From an uncultured Eubacteriales bacterium (GTDB lineage: Bacteria > Bacillota > Clostridia > Oscillospirales > CAG-272): 6,881 bases of DNA. Positions 1-6,086 of this stretch are shown one piece after another. Positions within the stretch are counted from its first letter, which is position 1. Each line of letters starts with the position of its first letter. Made by a program: the position numbers and the translations under genes. The notes beneath the pieces are model-generated. The model worked only from the letters and a program-made list of their open reading frames with translations, did not search any database and was not told the origin of the DNA. Location of the stretch: the NCBI GenBank assembly GCA_900548735.1, contig URMC01000086.1, positions 1-6,881 of the forward strand, given 5' to 3'.

Positions 1-1
1 A

Positions 2-31
2 GATACCCTTTGGCGCGCGCTCAAAGACTGA
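2..31 (+). CDS. Possible C-terminal end of an upstream plus-strand gene (partial)
   Basis: Reading from base 2 gives the residues DTLWRALKD followed by TGA at 29-31. Nothing here identifies a family. The codons look like those of the other genes in the window. The main support is context: repeat copy A begins about 17 nt after this stop, and the other two copies begin 6-10 nt after the stop of a gene on the same strand. The fragment is too short to prove coding, and the other two plus frames also stay open for a similar distance. It is a guess from arrangement. Confidence 0.3.
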   Translation, partial: DTLWRALKD

Positions 32-47
32 AAAGGGACGCGTTAGG

Positions 48-195
48 GGCACCTGCGGTGCGGCTGATCGGCTGACGCCTTACTTTGGGCGCACACGTCC
101 AATGTCCGGCATCAGTTGCCGGCACCTTGCGGTGCGGCTAACAGGCTGACGCGTTGCTTTGGGTGCGCACGCCGAAAGTTTGGCGAAAGCTGTGT
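48..195 (+). repeat. Tandem duplication of about 73 bp inside repeat copy A
   Basis: Unit 1 (48-120) and unit 2 (121-195) both begin GGCACCT(T)GCGGTGCGGCT and continue with GGCTGACGC and CTTTGGG(C/T)GC. The offset between matching GCACC arms (49 and 122) is 73 bp. Copy B has one such unit, joined directly to the AAAAGTTTTTAGGGG module. Copy A therefore looks like the B arrangement with an extra, diverged unit between 121 and 195. Confidence 0.75.
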
Positions 196-385
196 AAAAG
201 TTTTTAGGGGATTTTAAGGGGGATTTTTTCAAAAATCCCCCTTAACGCGTCTCTCTTTTGGCATTTTCTTTTTGCTTCTTTTTCTTTTGTGCCTACCTGC
301 TCAAAAGAAAAAGAAGAACTGTGGGATCTGATAATAGAATGGAAAAAGGTTCTTTGTGTCAGGGCAGACGAAAGCCCCCCTCCGG
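48..385 (+). repeat. Structured intergenic repeat, copy A
   Basis: This is one of three related copies; B is inverted at 488-723 and C is at 6087-6450. In order it holds two tandem units at 48-120 and 121-195, each opening with a 5-bp hairpin (GCACC/GGTGC) and a CTTTGGG box. A conserved AAAAGTTTTTAGGGG stretch follows. Then come a 15-bp hairpin with arms 214-228 and 231-245, and a second 15-bp hairpin with arms 275-289 and 302-316 around a 12-nt loop. After 24 nt there is a GGAAAAAG box at 341, and then a CGAAAGCCCC tail at 369. Bases 196-246 are identical to the reverse complement of 583-633 (51 nt), and 94-121 to that of 634-661 (28 nt). No convincing coding frame or target-site duplication is visible. 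The outer ends are approximate. Confidence 0.85.
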
Positions 386-393
386 GAGGGGGG
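375..393. repeat. Very GC-rich hairpin between copies A and B
   Basis: CCCCCCT at 375-381 pairs perfectly with AGGGGGG at 387-393 around a five-base loop. It follows the GAAAG at the tail of copy A. On the minus strand the stem is followed by CTTTCG rather than a long T-run, so a terminator role is possible but not clear. Confidence 0.6.
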
Positions 394-434
394 TGGCGCG
401 GCGCTTTGGGTACACATCCTCAACTTTATTTGTA

Positions 435-460
435 GGGGAGGGGTTTCCCCTCCCGTTTTG
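435..460. terminator. Possible terminator hairpin between the converging repeats
   Basis: GGGAGGGG (436-443) pairs with CCCCTCCC (447-454) around TTT. On the plus strand the stem is followed by GTTTTG, a weak U-tract. On the minus strand it is followed by CTACAAAT, which is weaker. It sits near the middle of the 32-729 gap, where transcription from the left and from nfnAB would converge. It could instead be another module of the repeat family. Confidence 0.4.
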
Positions 461-487
461 TAGGGCGATACGCTTCCACAAAAAGAT

Positions 488-723
488 ACTCTTTCCTTTG
501 TCCTGTCAACTTCCCTAGTCGCTTTTCTTTGAGAGCGCAGGCGCAAAGAAAAGCTAAGAAAAGAAACGCCAAAGGGAGAAGTGTTAAGGGGGATTTTTGA
601 AAAAATCCCCCTTAAAATCCCCTAAAAACTTTTCGGCAACTGATGCCGGACATTGGACGTGCGCACCCAAAGCAACGCGGCAGCCTGTTAGCCCCCGCCG
701 CAAGGCGGTGTCGCCGGGATGTT
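488..723 (-). repeat. Structured intergenic repeat, copy B, directly 3' of nfnB
   Basis: Read on the minus strand, it starts with AACATCCCGGCG (723-712), only 6 nt past the nfnB stop. Then come a CCGCC/GGCGG hairpin (695-708), the CTTTGGGTGCGCAC box (672-659), and a CGGCA/TGCCG hairpin (634-648). These are followed by the AAAAGTTTTTAGGGG stretch, the 15-bp hairpin (584-598 with 601-615), the 11-bp hairpin (521-531 with 544-554) around a 12-nt loop, and GGAAAGAG beginning at 496. It has a single leading unit, so it may be nearest the basic form. It lies where the nfnAB transcript must end and may supply its 3' end. The hairpins lack a clean U-tract directly after them, so calling it an ordinary terminator would go too far. 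Confidence 0.85.
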
Positions 724-729
724 ATGCCG

Positions 730-2160
730 TCAGCCGTTCAGCTCTGCCGCGGACAAGCGTGCGTCGATGGCGGCGGCGGCGGTTTTCCCTGCACCCATGG
801 CAAGAATCACGGTTGCCGCGCCGGTGACGGCGTCACCGCCGGCGTACACCCCGTCAAGAGATGTTTTTCCGGTCTCCTCCTCTACCACAATCCCGCCGTG
901 GCGGTTGATTTCCAGCCCCGCCGTGGTGGATTTGATCAGCGGGTTTGGCGACGTGCCGATTGCCATAATCACGGTGTCCACGTCCAACTCATATTCACTG
1001 CCGGGGATTTCCACCGGGCGGCGGCGCCCACGCTCATCCGGCTCGCCCAGCTCCATCCGGATACACCGCATCCCCGTCACAAACCCGTTTTTCGGGTCGC
1101 GCTTGTCGTCTTTGTTATGATAGCCCAGAATCGCGGTAGGGTTATTGAGCAGTAAAAACTCGATCCCTTCCTCCATCGCATGCTCCACTTCCTCGTGCCG
1201 CGCGGGCAACTCCTGCATGGAACGGCGGTAAACGATGTACACCTTTTCGGCGCCGAGACGAAGGGCGGTACGCGCCGCGTCCATCGCCACATTCCCCCCG
1301 CCGACCACCGCCACGCGGCGGCTGTGCATCACCGGGGTGTCGCTCTCCTCCAGGTACGCTTTCATCAGGTTCACGCGGGTCAGGTACTCGTTGGCGGAAT
1401 ACACCCCCTTGAGGTTTTCCCCGGGGATCCCCATAAACCGGGGCAACCCCGCGCCGGAGCCGATAAATACCGCGTCAAAGCCCTGCTCGCGGAACAATTC
1501 TTCCACCGTCAGCGTCCGCCCGATGACGGCGTTGGTCTCAATTTTAACGCCCAACGCCCGCAACCCCTCGATCTCGTGCGCCACGATTGCCTTGGGCAAA
1601 CGGAACTCCGGGATGCCGTAAACCAGCACCCCGCCGGGGGTGTGCAACGCCTCAAAAATCGTCACGTCATAGCCCTTTTTGGCAAGATCCCCCGCGCAGG
1701 TCAGCCCGGAGGGACCGGAACCCACCACCGCCACGCGGCGGTTTTTCTTTTCCGGCAAAGCGACCGGCGCCGCGGGTGCCGCGTTGTGGAAATCCGCTAC
1801 AAAACGCTCCACGCGCCCGATGCCCACGCTCTCGCCTTTCAGCGCGCGCACGCATTTGCCCTCGCACTGGTTCTCCTGCGGACATACCCGCCCGCAAACC
1901 GCAGGCAGAGAGCTGGAAAGCGCAATGGTCTCATACGCGCCCTCAAAATCGCCCTCGGCGGCTTTGGCAAGGAACGCGGGAATGTTGATTTTCACCGGAC
2001 ACCCCGTCATACACGCGGGGTTTTTGCACCGCAGGCACCGCGCCGCTTCGTCCATTGCCTGCTCTTTGGTATAGCCGAGCGCCACCTCGCGGAAATTGTG
2101 CGCCCGCACTGCCGGCTCCTGCGTCGGCATCGGGTTTTTCTTTCCTGACAGATTCGGCAT
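730..2160 (-). CDS. nfnB: NADH-dependent reduced ferredoxin:NADP+ oxidoreductase, large subunit NfnB (glutamate synthase small-subunit-like)
   Basis: This is the 476-residue flavoprotein subunit of the electron-bifurcating cytosolic NfnAB complex. The complex uses NADH plus reduced ferredoxin to make NADPH, reversibly. An N-terminal iron-sulfur region carries C42, C45, C50, C54 and C89, C93, C99, C103, suited to two [4Fe-4S] clusters. An FAD-binding VVGSGPSG lies at 145-152, a second dinucleotide fold VVGGGNVAMDAA at 285-296 followed by YRRS at 311-314, and the closing FAD motif AGGDAVTGA at 440-448. The start at 2160 is chosen because AAAGGAGG (2168-2175) lies 7 nt upstream and the ATG overlaps the nfnA stop (TAATG), implying translational coupling. 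Extending upstream would bury that site. The same fold occurs in GltD of glutamate synthase, but an NfnA partner directly upstream and no large synthase subunit favour NfnB. Confidence 0.92.
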   Translation of the reverse strand: MPNLSGKKNPMPTQEPAVRAHNFREVALGYTKEQAMDEAARCLRCKNPACMTGCPVKINIPAFLAKAAEGDFEGAYETIALSSSLPAVCGRVCPQENQCEGKCVRALKGESVGIGRVERFVADFHNAAPAAPVALPEKKNRRVAVVGSGPSGLTCAGDLAKKGYDVTIFEALHTPGGVLVYGIPEFRLPKAIVAHEIEGLRALGVKIETNAVIGRTLTVEELFREQGFDAVFIGSGAGLPRFMGIPGENLKGVYSANEYLTRVNLMKAYLEESDTPVMHSRRVAVVGGGNVAMDAARTALRLGAEKVYIVYRRSMQELPARHEEVEHAMEEGIEFLLLNNPTAILGYHNKDDKRDPKNGFVTGMRCIRMELGEPDERGRRRPVEIPGSEYELDVDTVIMAIGTSPNPLIKSTTAGLEINRHGGIVVEEETGKTSLDGVYAGGDAVTGAATVILAMGAGKTAAAAIDARLSAAELNG

Positions 2161-3002
2161 TATTCTGCCTCCTTTCGGAAAAGGTTGCACGCCTTTTCAT
2201 AGGCGTGGCGCTCAAAATCGCGATACATCGTGGCGCGTTCCATCGCCTCGTCAAAATCGATCAGATGCGCGTCAAATTCGGGTCCGTCCACGCAGGCAAA
2301 CTTCATCTCCCCGCCGACATTCAGCCGGCAACCGCCGCACATCCCCGTGCCGTCGATCATCACCGGGTTCATGCTGGCAACGGTCTTGATTCCATATTCT
2401 TTCGTCAGCGCCGCCACAAATTTCATCATCACCAGGGGCCCGATGGTAATGACCTCGTCATACTGCTCTCCGGATGCAATCAGTTTTCGCAGCGCGTCGG
2501 TCACAAGCCCCTTTTCCCCGGCAGAGCCGTCGTCGCTCATCAGGAGGAACCGGTCGGAACAGGCGCGAAACTCGTCCTCCAGAATCACTAAATCCCGGTT
2601 GCGGAAGCCGACCACGGAGTGCACCACGGCGCCCGCCGCGTGCAGCGCGCGTGCCACCGGCAACGCGATGGCACAGCCCACGCCCCCGCCGACCACCGCC
2701 ACACGGTGTAGCCCCCCGATCTCGGTCGCTTTTCCCAGCGGCCCCACAAAATCGTGCAGAAAACCGCCCTCGGGGATATGATTCAGTTTTTCGGTGGTGC
2801 CGCCCACGATCTGAAAGATCACGGTCACAGCCCCCCGCGCGGGGTCACTGCCCGCAATGGTCAGCGGAATGCGCTCCCCGTTTTCGTCCGTGCGTAAAAT
2901 CACAAACTGCCCCGCCTTTGCCTTTGCCGCCACCAGCGGTGCCTCCACCTCCAACAGCGTAACGGTGGGGTTCAGTTCCTTTCTTTTCAAAATGCGATAC
3001 AT
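2160..3002 (-). CDS. nfnA: NADH-dependent reduced ferredoxin:NADP+ oxidoreductase, small subunit NfnA
   Basis: This 280-residue member of the ferredoxin-NADP reductase superfamily carries the NAD(H)-side FAD and a [2Fe-2S] cluster in the NfnAB transhydrogenase. A flavin-binding RIPLTIAG lies at 44-51 and a nucleotide-binding VVGGGVGCA at 103-111. The C-terminal cluster motif has D217, C222, C225 and C237. This spacing (D, +5, +8, +20) is that of the Asp plus three Cys [2Fe-2S] site I recall for Thermotoga NfnA. Length fits the family. The start at 3002 has CTCCTTTT on the plus strand at 3009-3016 (AAAAGGAG on the coding strand) 6 nt upstream. A longer in-frame ATG at 3092 lies before the promoter and inside the gdhA terminator, so it is rejected. 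Databases often label such proteins as sulfide dehydrogenase-like or dihydroorotate dehydrogenase electron-transfer-like. nfnB follows with a one-base overlap. Confidence 0.93.
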   Translation of the reverse strand: MYRILKRKELNPTVTLLEVEAPLVAAKAKAGQFVILRTDENGERIPLTIAGSDPARGAVTVIFQIVGGTTEKLNHIPEGGFLHDFVGPLGKATEIGGLHRVAVVGGGVGCAIALPVARALHAAGAVVHSVVGFRNRDLVILEDEFRACSDRFLLMSDDGSAGEKGLVTDALRKLIASGEQYDEVITIGPLVMMKFVAALTKEYGIKTVASMNPVMIDGTGMCGGCRLNVGGEMKFACVDGPEFDAHLIDFDEAMERATMYRDFERHAYEKACNLFRKEAE

Positions 3003-3030
3003 GGCTCGCTCCTTTTGGTTATTTTCTTCT

Positions 3031-3059
3031 ATTGTACACGAAACAGCGGAAAATTGCAA
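3031..3059 (-). promoter_or_regulatory. Promoter of nfnAB (sigma-A type)
   Basis: On the minus strand, TTGCAA (3059-3054) and TACAAT (3036-3031) are separated by exactly 17 bp. The expected start is near 3024, giving a leader of about 20 nt carrying the ribosome site. It lies between the gdhA terminator and the nfnA start, so nfnAB can be expressed apart from gdhA. No operator is obvious. Confidence 0.75.
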
Positions 3060-3068
3060 CAGGAAAGA

Positions 3069-3109
3069 TGATACAAAAAGCGCGCGGAACAATATTCTGT
3101 TCCGCGCGC
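3069..3109 (-). terminator. Rho-independent terminator of gdhA
   Basis: A perfect 12-bp stem (3098-3109 with 3080-3091; GCGCGCGGAACA on the plus strand) closes a 6-nt loop. On the minus strand it is followed by TTTTTGTATC. It begins 6 nt after the gdhA stop codon. It is the clearest terminator of a protein gene in the window and separates gdhA from nfnAB. Confidence 0.93.
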
Positions 3110-3115
3110 ACCGTT

Positions 3116-4459
3116 TCAGCAGACCCCGAAAGCAAGCATGGATTTTGCCACCTTGAGAAAGCCCGCGATATTTGCCCCGGCAACCAGGTTTCCTGCCATG
3201 CCGAACTCCGCGGCGGCGTTTGCCGCGTTGTGATAGATGTTGACCATAATATCGTGCAGTTTGGCGTCTACCTCCTCAAACGTCCAGGAGTAGCGCATGC
3301 TGTTCTGGCACATTTCAAGGGCAGAAGTCGCCACGCCGCCTGCGTTTGCCGCCTTGGCAGGGGCAAACAACACGCCCGCTTTCTGAAATACGTGAATCGC
3401 CTCGGGCGTGGAGGGCATATTCGCCCCCTCCGCCACCGCCGTGACCCCGTTTGCCACCAGCATTTTCGCGGAGGATTCGTTCACCTCATTCTGCGTGGCG
3501 CACGGCAGTGCGATGTCGCATTTGATCGTCCAGATGCCGGAGCACCCCTCGGTATAAGTTGCCCCCGCGTGAGTTTCGGCGTATTCGCGGATGCGCCCGC
3601 GGCGCACTTCCTTAATCTCCTTGACCGCCGCAAGGTCGATCCCTGCCGGGTCAAAAACGTACCCGTTGGAATCCGACATTGCCACCACCGTGGCGCCCAG
3701 CGCCGTTGCCTTTTCCACCGCGTAGATTGCCACATTGCCGGAGCCGGAAACCACCACGGTCTTGCCCGCAAAGCTCATTCCGTGGTCCTTCAGCATTTCC
3801 TCGGCAAAATAGCAAAGCCCATAGCCGGTCGCCTCCGTGCGGGCAAGTGAGCCGCCGTAGGTCAGCCCCTTGCCGGTCAGCACCCCCGTAAACTCGTTAC
3901 GCAGGCGCTTGTATTGCCCGAAGAGATACCCGATCTCGCGCCCGCCCACGCCGATGTCTCCGGCAGGCACATCGGTGTCGGCACCGATGTATTTGGAAAG
4001 CTCCGTCATAAAGCTCTGGCAAAAACGCATGATCTCCCCATCGGATTTGCCCTTGGGGTCGAAATCCGAGCCGCCCTTGCCGCCCCCGATGGGAAGCCCT
4101 GTGAGCGAGTTTTTGAAAATCTGCTCAAACCCCAGAAACTTGATGATCCCCTCATAGACAGACGGGTGAAAACGAAGCCCGCCCTTGTAGGGACCGATGG
4201 CGCTGTTGAACTGCACACGGAAGCCGCGGTTGATCCGCACCTTGCCCGCATCGTCCACCCACGGCACGCGGAACTTGATAATGCGCTCCGGCTCCACAAT
4301 GCTGTCGATCACGCCCTTTTCGATCAATTCCGGGTATTTTTCCACCACCGGCTCCAGCGATTCCAGCACTTCTGCCACCGCCTGGTGAAATTCCGGCTCT
4401 CCGGGGTTGCGTTTTTTCACATCCTCCATCACATTTGCAAGATAGGCGTTCGTAATCAT
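3116..4459 (-). CDS. gdhA: NADP-specific glutamate dehydrogenase
   Basis: This 447-residue cytosolic enzyme interconverts 2-oxoglutarate, ammonium and NADPH with glutamate. Its length matches the hexameric bacterial class. Substrate-site and catalytic motifs are in place: YKGGLRFHPS at 91-100 (K92), K116 in FKNSLTG, GGGKGGSDFDP at 125-135 (K128) and PAGDIGVGGREIGY at 165-178 (D168). The coenzyme fold shows SGSGNVAIYA at 238-247. The next strand ends in SDSNG (262-266), where D263 followed by S, and basic residues at 286-287, fit the NADP-type rather than the NAD-type enzyme. The start at 4459 follows GGAGGAG (4464-4470). A longer in-frame ATG at 4567 lies upstream of the promoter and is discarded. 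It is transcribed alone, since a terminator follows directly. Confidence 0.96.
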   Translation of the reverse strand: MITNAYLANVMEDVKKRNPGEPEFHQAVAEVLESLEPVVEKYPELIEKGVIDSIVEPERIIKFRVPWVDDAGKVRINRGFRVQFNSAIGPYKGGLRFHPSVYEGIIKFLGFEQIFKNSLTGLPIGGGKGGSDFDPKGKSDGEIMRFCQSFMTELSKYIGADTDVPAGDIGVGGREIGYLFGQYKRLRNEFTGVLTGKGLTYGGSLARTEATGYGLCYFAEEMLKDHGMSFAGKTVVVSGSGNVAIYAVEKATALGATVVAMSDSNGYVFDPAGIDLAAVKEIKEVRRGRIREYAETHAGATYTEGCSGIWTIKCDIALPCATQNEVNESSAKMLVANGVTAVAEGANMPSTPEAIHVFQKAGVLFAPAKAANAGGVATSALEMCQNSMRYSWTFEEVDAKLHDIMVNIYHNAANAAAEFGMAGNLVAGANIAGFLKVAKSMLAFGVC

Positions 4460-4502
4460 AAAACTCCTCCAAAATAAAAAGAGATTGGTTTCAACATGTG
4501 AT

Positions 4503-4531
4503 ATTTTACCACAAAATGGTTCCCCTGTCAA
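4503..4531 (-). promoter_or_regulatory. Promoter of gdhA (sigma-A type)
   Basis: On the minus strand, a consensus TTGACA (4531-4526) and TAAAAT (4508-4503) are spaced by 17 bp. Transcription would start near 4496, giving a leader of about 37 nt that contains the ribosome site. No nitrogen-regulator site is recognisable by eye. Confidence 0.82.
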
Positions 4532-4569
4532 GTGCAAAAATGCAGGATTATAAAAAGAAAAATGCAAAA

Positions 4570-4596
4570 TTTTCGTGAAAAAAGGCGAAATTCGCC
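4570..4596 (-). terminator. Weak terminator-like hairpin upstream of the gdhA promoter
   Basis: GGCGA and TCGCC (4584-4588 and 4592-4596) can pair around three bases, and on the minus strand the stem is followed by TTTTTTC. It might block antisense transcripts entering the gdhA promoter from the right. The stem is only 5-6 bp, so this may be chance. Confidence 0.25.
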
Positions 4597-4651
4597 CGGC
4601 GCGGCGCGTCTTGCCGCATTTTCAGAATGAAGTGCCGCCACCGCGCATAAA

Positions 4652-4712
4652 TTAGCCTGACAGGAGATATCCGAACCCGGTTCCCGCGGGCGGACACCTC
4701 CTGTCAGGCTAA
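4652..4712. repeat. 15-bp perfect inverted repeat with nested stems, upstream of the S-layer-homology gene
   Basis: TTAGCCTGACAGGAG (4652-4666) is exactly complementary to CTCCTGTCAGGCTAA (4698-4712). Inside, TCCG (4670-4673) pairs with CGGA (4691-4694), and CCCG (4676-4679) with CGGG (4687-4690). One long stem with a 3x3 internal loop and a 7-nt apical loop can therefore form. It ends 32 nt before the ATG of the plus-strand gene. No U-tract follows on the plus strand. It could be a 5'-leader RNA structure, a wide operator or a remnant of a small element. Confidence 0.8.
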
Positions 4713-4744
4713 GGTGAAAATATTCCCGAAAGGCGGTTACATCT

Positions 4745-6076
4745 ATGAAAAAGAAGCAAGAAACCCGAACAGAGCGTAAAAAGCCCGCGTTCCTCCGCAA
4801 AAAAGTGCTGATTCCCGTTTTGTCCTTCCTCCTGTTGGTCGGTTGTGCCACGGCAGCAGGGCTGGCGTTCGGCAAAAAGGAACCGGACGCGGTACCCTTT
4901 TCGGCATCGCTCCAGTTCTTTGCGAACGGCACCTATACCGCCGCCAGCGCCCCGGCGGGGGAAGCCATCGGCTTTTCGGCAGAGTGGTTTGACCGGGCGA
5001 CCGGCAGCACGGTCAGCGCCGTCACGCTGACGGCACTCCCACCCGTGACGGAAGGAACGCTGAAATTAGGGCACGGCGAGGCGGTTTTAGGGCAGACCAT
5101 CCCGCGCGAAACGCTCTCGTATCTTTCCTTTACCCCCACAGACGGTGTGAAAAAAAGCAGTTTTTCGTTTATTCCCTCCACCAAGGACGGCACTGCCGGC
5201 TTTGCACTGACCTGTCACCTTTCCGTGACCGAGGGCAAGAACTGCTGTCCCGTGGAAAAGGGTGCGGTGATGGCGGTCTCCACGCATGAAAGTCTCTCGC
5301 TCACCGGCACGCTGAGCGCACAGGACCCGGAGGGGGACGCGCTGTATTTTGAAATCTGCTCGTATCCGAAAAACGGCACGGTCAACATAGACATGAAAAC
5401 CGGAAAATTTGTCTATACCCCGGATGCGGAGTTTGACGGCAAGGATTCCTTTACCTGGCGCGTGCAGGACGGACACGGCAACTACTCCGGCATCTGCACG
5501 GTCAATGTCACGGTGCGCCCGCTTGCCACGGGCTGGTTGTTTACCGATATTGAGGACAACGCCATCCAGAGCGCGGCATTACGCGTGTGCGAGGCGGGGG
5601 TATTGAGCGGCGAGGAGACCGGCGGCAAGCACTATTTTCACCCGGAGGGTAAGCTGACCCGCGCCGCATTTGTGGCGATGCTGTTGGATGCCGCAGAAAT
5701 CAAAGCGCCGGACGCAGAGGACACCGGCTTTGCCGATGACGCGGAGATCCCGCGCGGGATGAAGGGTGCAGTCCGTTATGCAAAAGAGCGCGGCTGGCTG
5801 GGGGAGGATGATACTTTCCGCCCCGGTGATGCGGTAACCCGCGCCGAAGCGGCGGCGATTGCCGCCAAGGTATTAGGGCTTTCCGCCCCCGGATATGCCG
5901 AAACGGTACGTGATTTCAGTGAAATCCCGGTCGGCGTGGCAGACGCGATCTATGCCCTGTTTGAGGGCGGATATATCACCACCATCGCGGACGGAAAGCT
6001 TGCCCCTGCGGAAAACCTCACCAGAGGCGACGCCGCGCGCTTCTTTGCAAGAATTCTGGACGGGAACGAAAACTGA
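4745..6076 (+). CDS. Membrane-anchored cell-surface protein with cadherin/Ig-like modules and three S-layer homology domains
   Basis: This 443-residue protein has a basic N-terminus of about 20 residues, then a hydrophobic segment at 21-43. That segment contains LVGC (31-34), a possible lipobox with C34. Because it stays hydrophobic past C34, it may instead be an uncleaved membrane anchor. Residues about 55-160 form a beta-rich module (LPPVTEGTLKLG, LSYLSFTP). Residues 166-256 match the bacterial cadherin-like/Ig pattern (NCCPV, AQDPEGDALYFEI, PKNGTV, YTPDAEFDGKDSF, VQDGHG). Three S-layer homology repeats follow at about 266-318, 328-380 and 389-438, with core motifs LTRAAF, VTRAEA and LTRGDA. 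S-layer homology domains usually bind cell-wall polysaccharide, so the protein probably bridges membrane and wall. The ribosome site is weak (AAAGGCGG at 4729-4736). No confident promoter is seen. Repeat copy C begins 10 nt after the stop. Confidence 0.9.
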   Translation: MKKKQETRTERKKPAFLRKKVLIPVLSFLLLVGCATAAGLAFGKKEPDAVPFSASLQFFANGTYTAASAPAGEAIGFSAEWFDRATGSTVSAVTLTALPPVTEGTLKLGHGEAVLGQTIPRETLSYLSFTPTDGVKKSSFSFIPSTKDGTAGFALTCHLSVTEGKNCCPVEKGAVMAVSTHESLSLTGTLSAQDPEGDALYFEICSYPKNGTVNIDMKTGKFVYTPDAEFDGKDSFTWRVQDGHGNYSGICTVNVTVRPLATGWLFTDIEDNAIQSAALRVCEAGVLSGEETGGKHYFHPEGKLTRAAFVAMLLDAAEIKAPDAEDTGFADDAEIPRGMKGAVRYAKERGWLGEDDTFRPGDAVTRAEAAAIAAKVLGLSAPGYAETVRDFSEIPVGVADAIYALFEGGYITTIADGKLAPAENLTRGDAARFFARILDGNEN

Positions 6077-6086
6077 CCCCCCGCCC

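Noticed and set aside
258..546. Small open frames on both strands in the gap between copies A and B
   Set aside because: They translate the repeat hairpins into low-complexity Phe/Lys/Arg runs, lack a ribosome site, and overlap on opposite strands.
1..723. CRISPR array or insertion sequence in the left gap
   Set aside because: There are no regularly spaced short repeats with unique spacers, no transposase frame, and no terminal inverted repeats with target duplications that I can see.
597..827. Plus frame giving MKKSPLKSPKNFSATDAG, with a similar peptide from the minus strand at 6193
   Set aside because: The likeness comes from the repeat DNA, read antisense in both copies. Both would need TTG starts without a ribosome site. 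Such frames are probably called as spurious small proteins in genomes of this group.
1180..2148. Long plus-strand open frame of 322 codons opposite nfnB, with further open frames at 643-1155 and 1587-1988
   Set aside because: These are antisense frames kept open by GC-rich codon bias in nfnB. They give His/Arg/Pro-rich proteins with no recognisable domain, and nfnB is well supported by motifs.
730..2160. Glutamate synthase (NADPH) small subunit as the name for this gene
   Set aside because: No large subunit is nearby, and an NfnA-type subunit with the Asp plus three Cys cluster motif is translationally coupled to it.
4621..4651. Possible promoter TTCAGA / CATAAA for the S-layer-homology gene
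   Set aside because: Each element matches consensus at only four of six bases, and the spacer is 19 bp, too weak to call.
4528..4932. Minus-strand open frame of 134 codons upstream of gdhA
   Set aside because: It crosses the inverted repeat and the start of the S-layer-homology gene, has no ribosome site, and reads as mixed low-complexity sequence.
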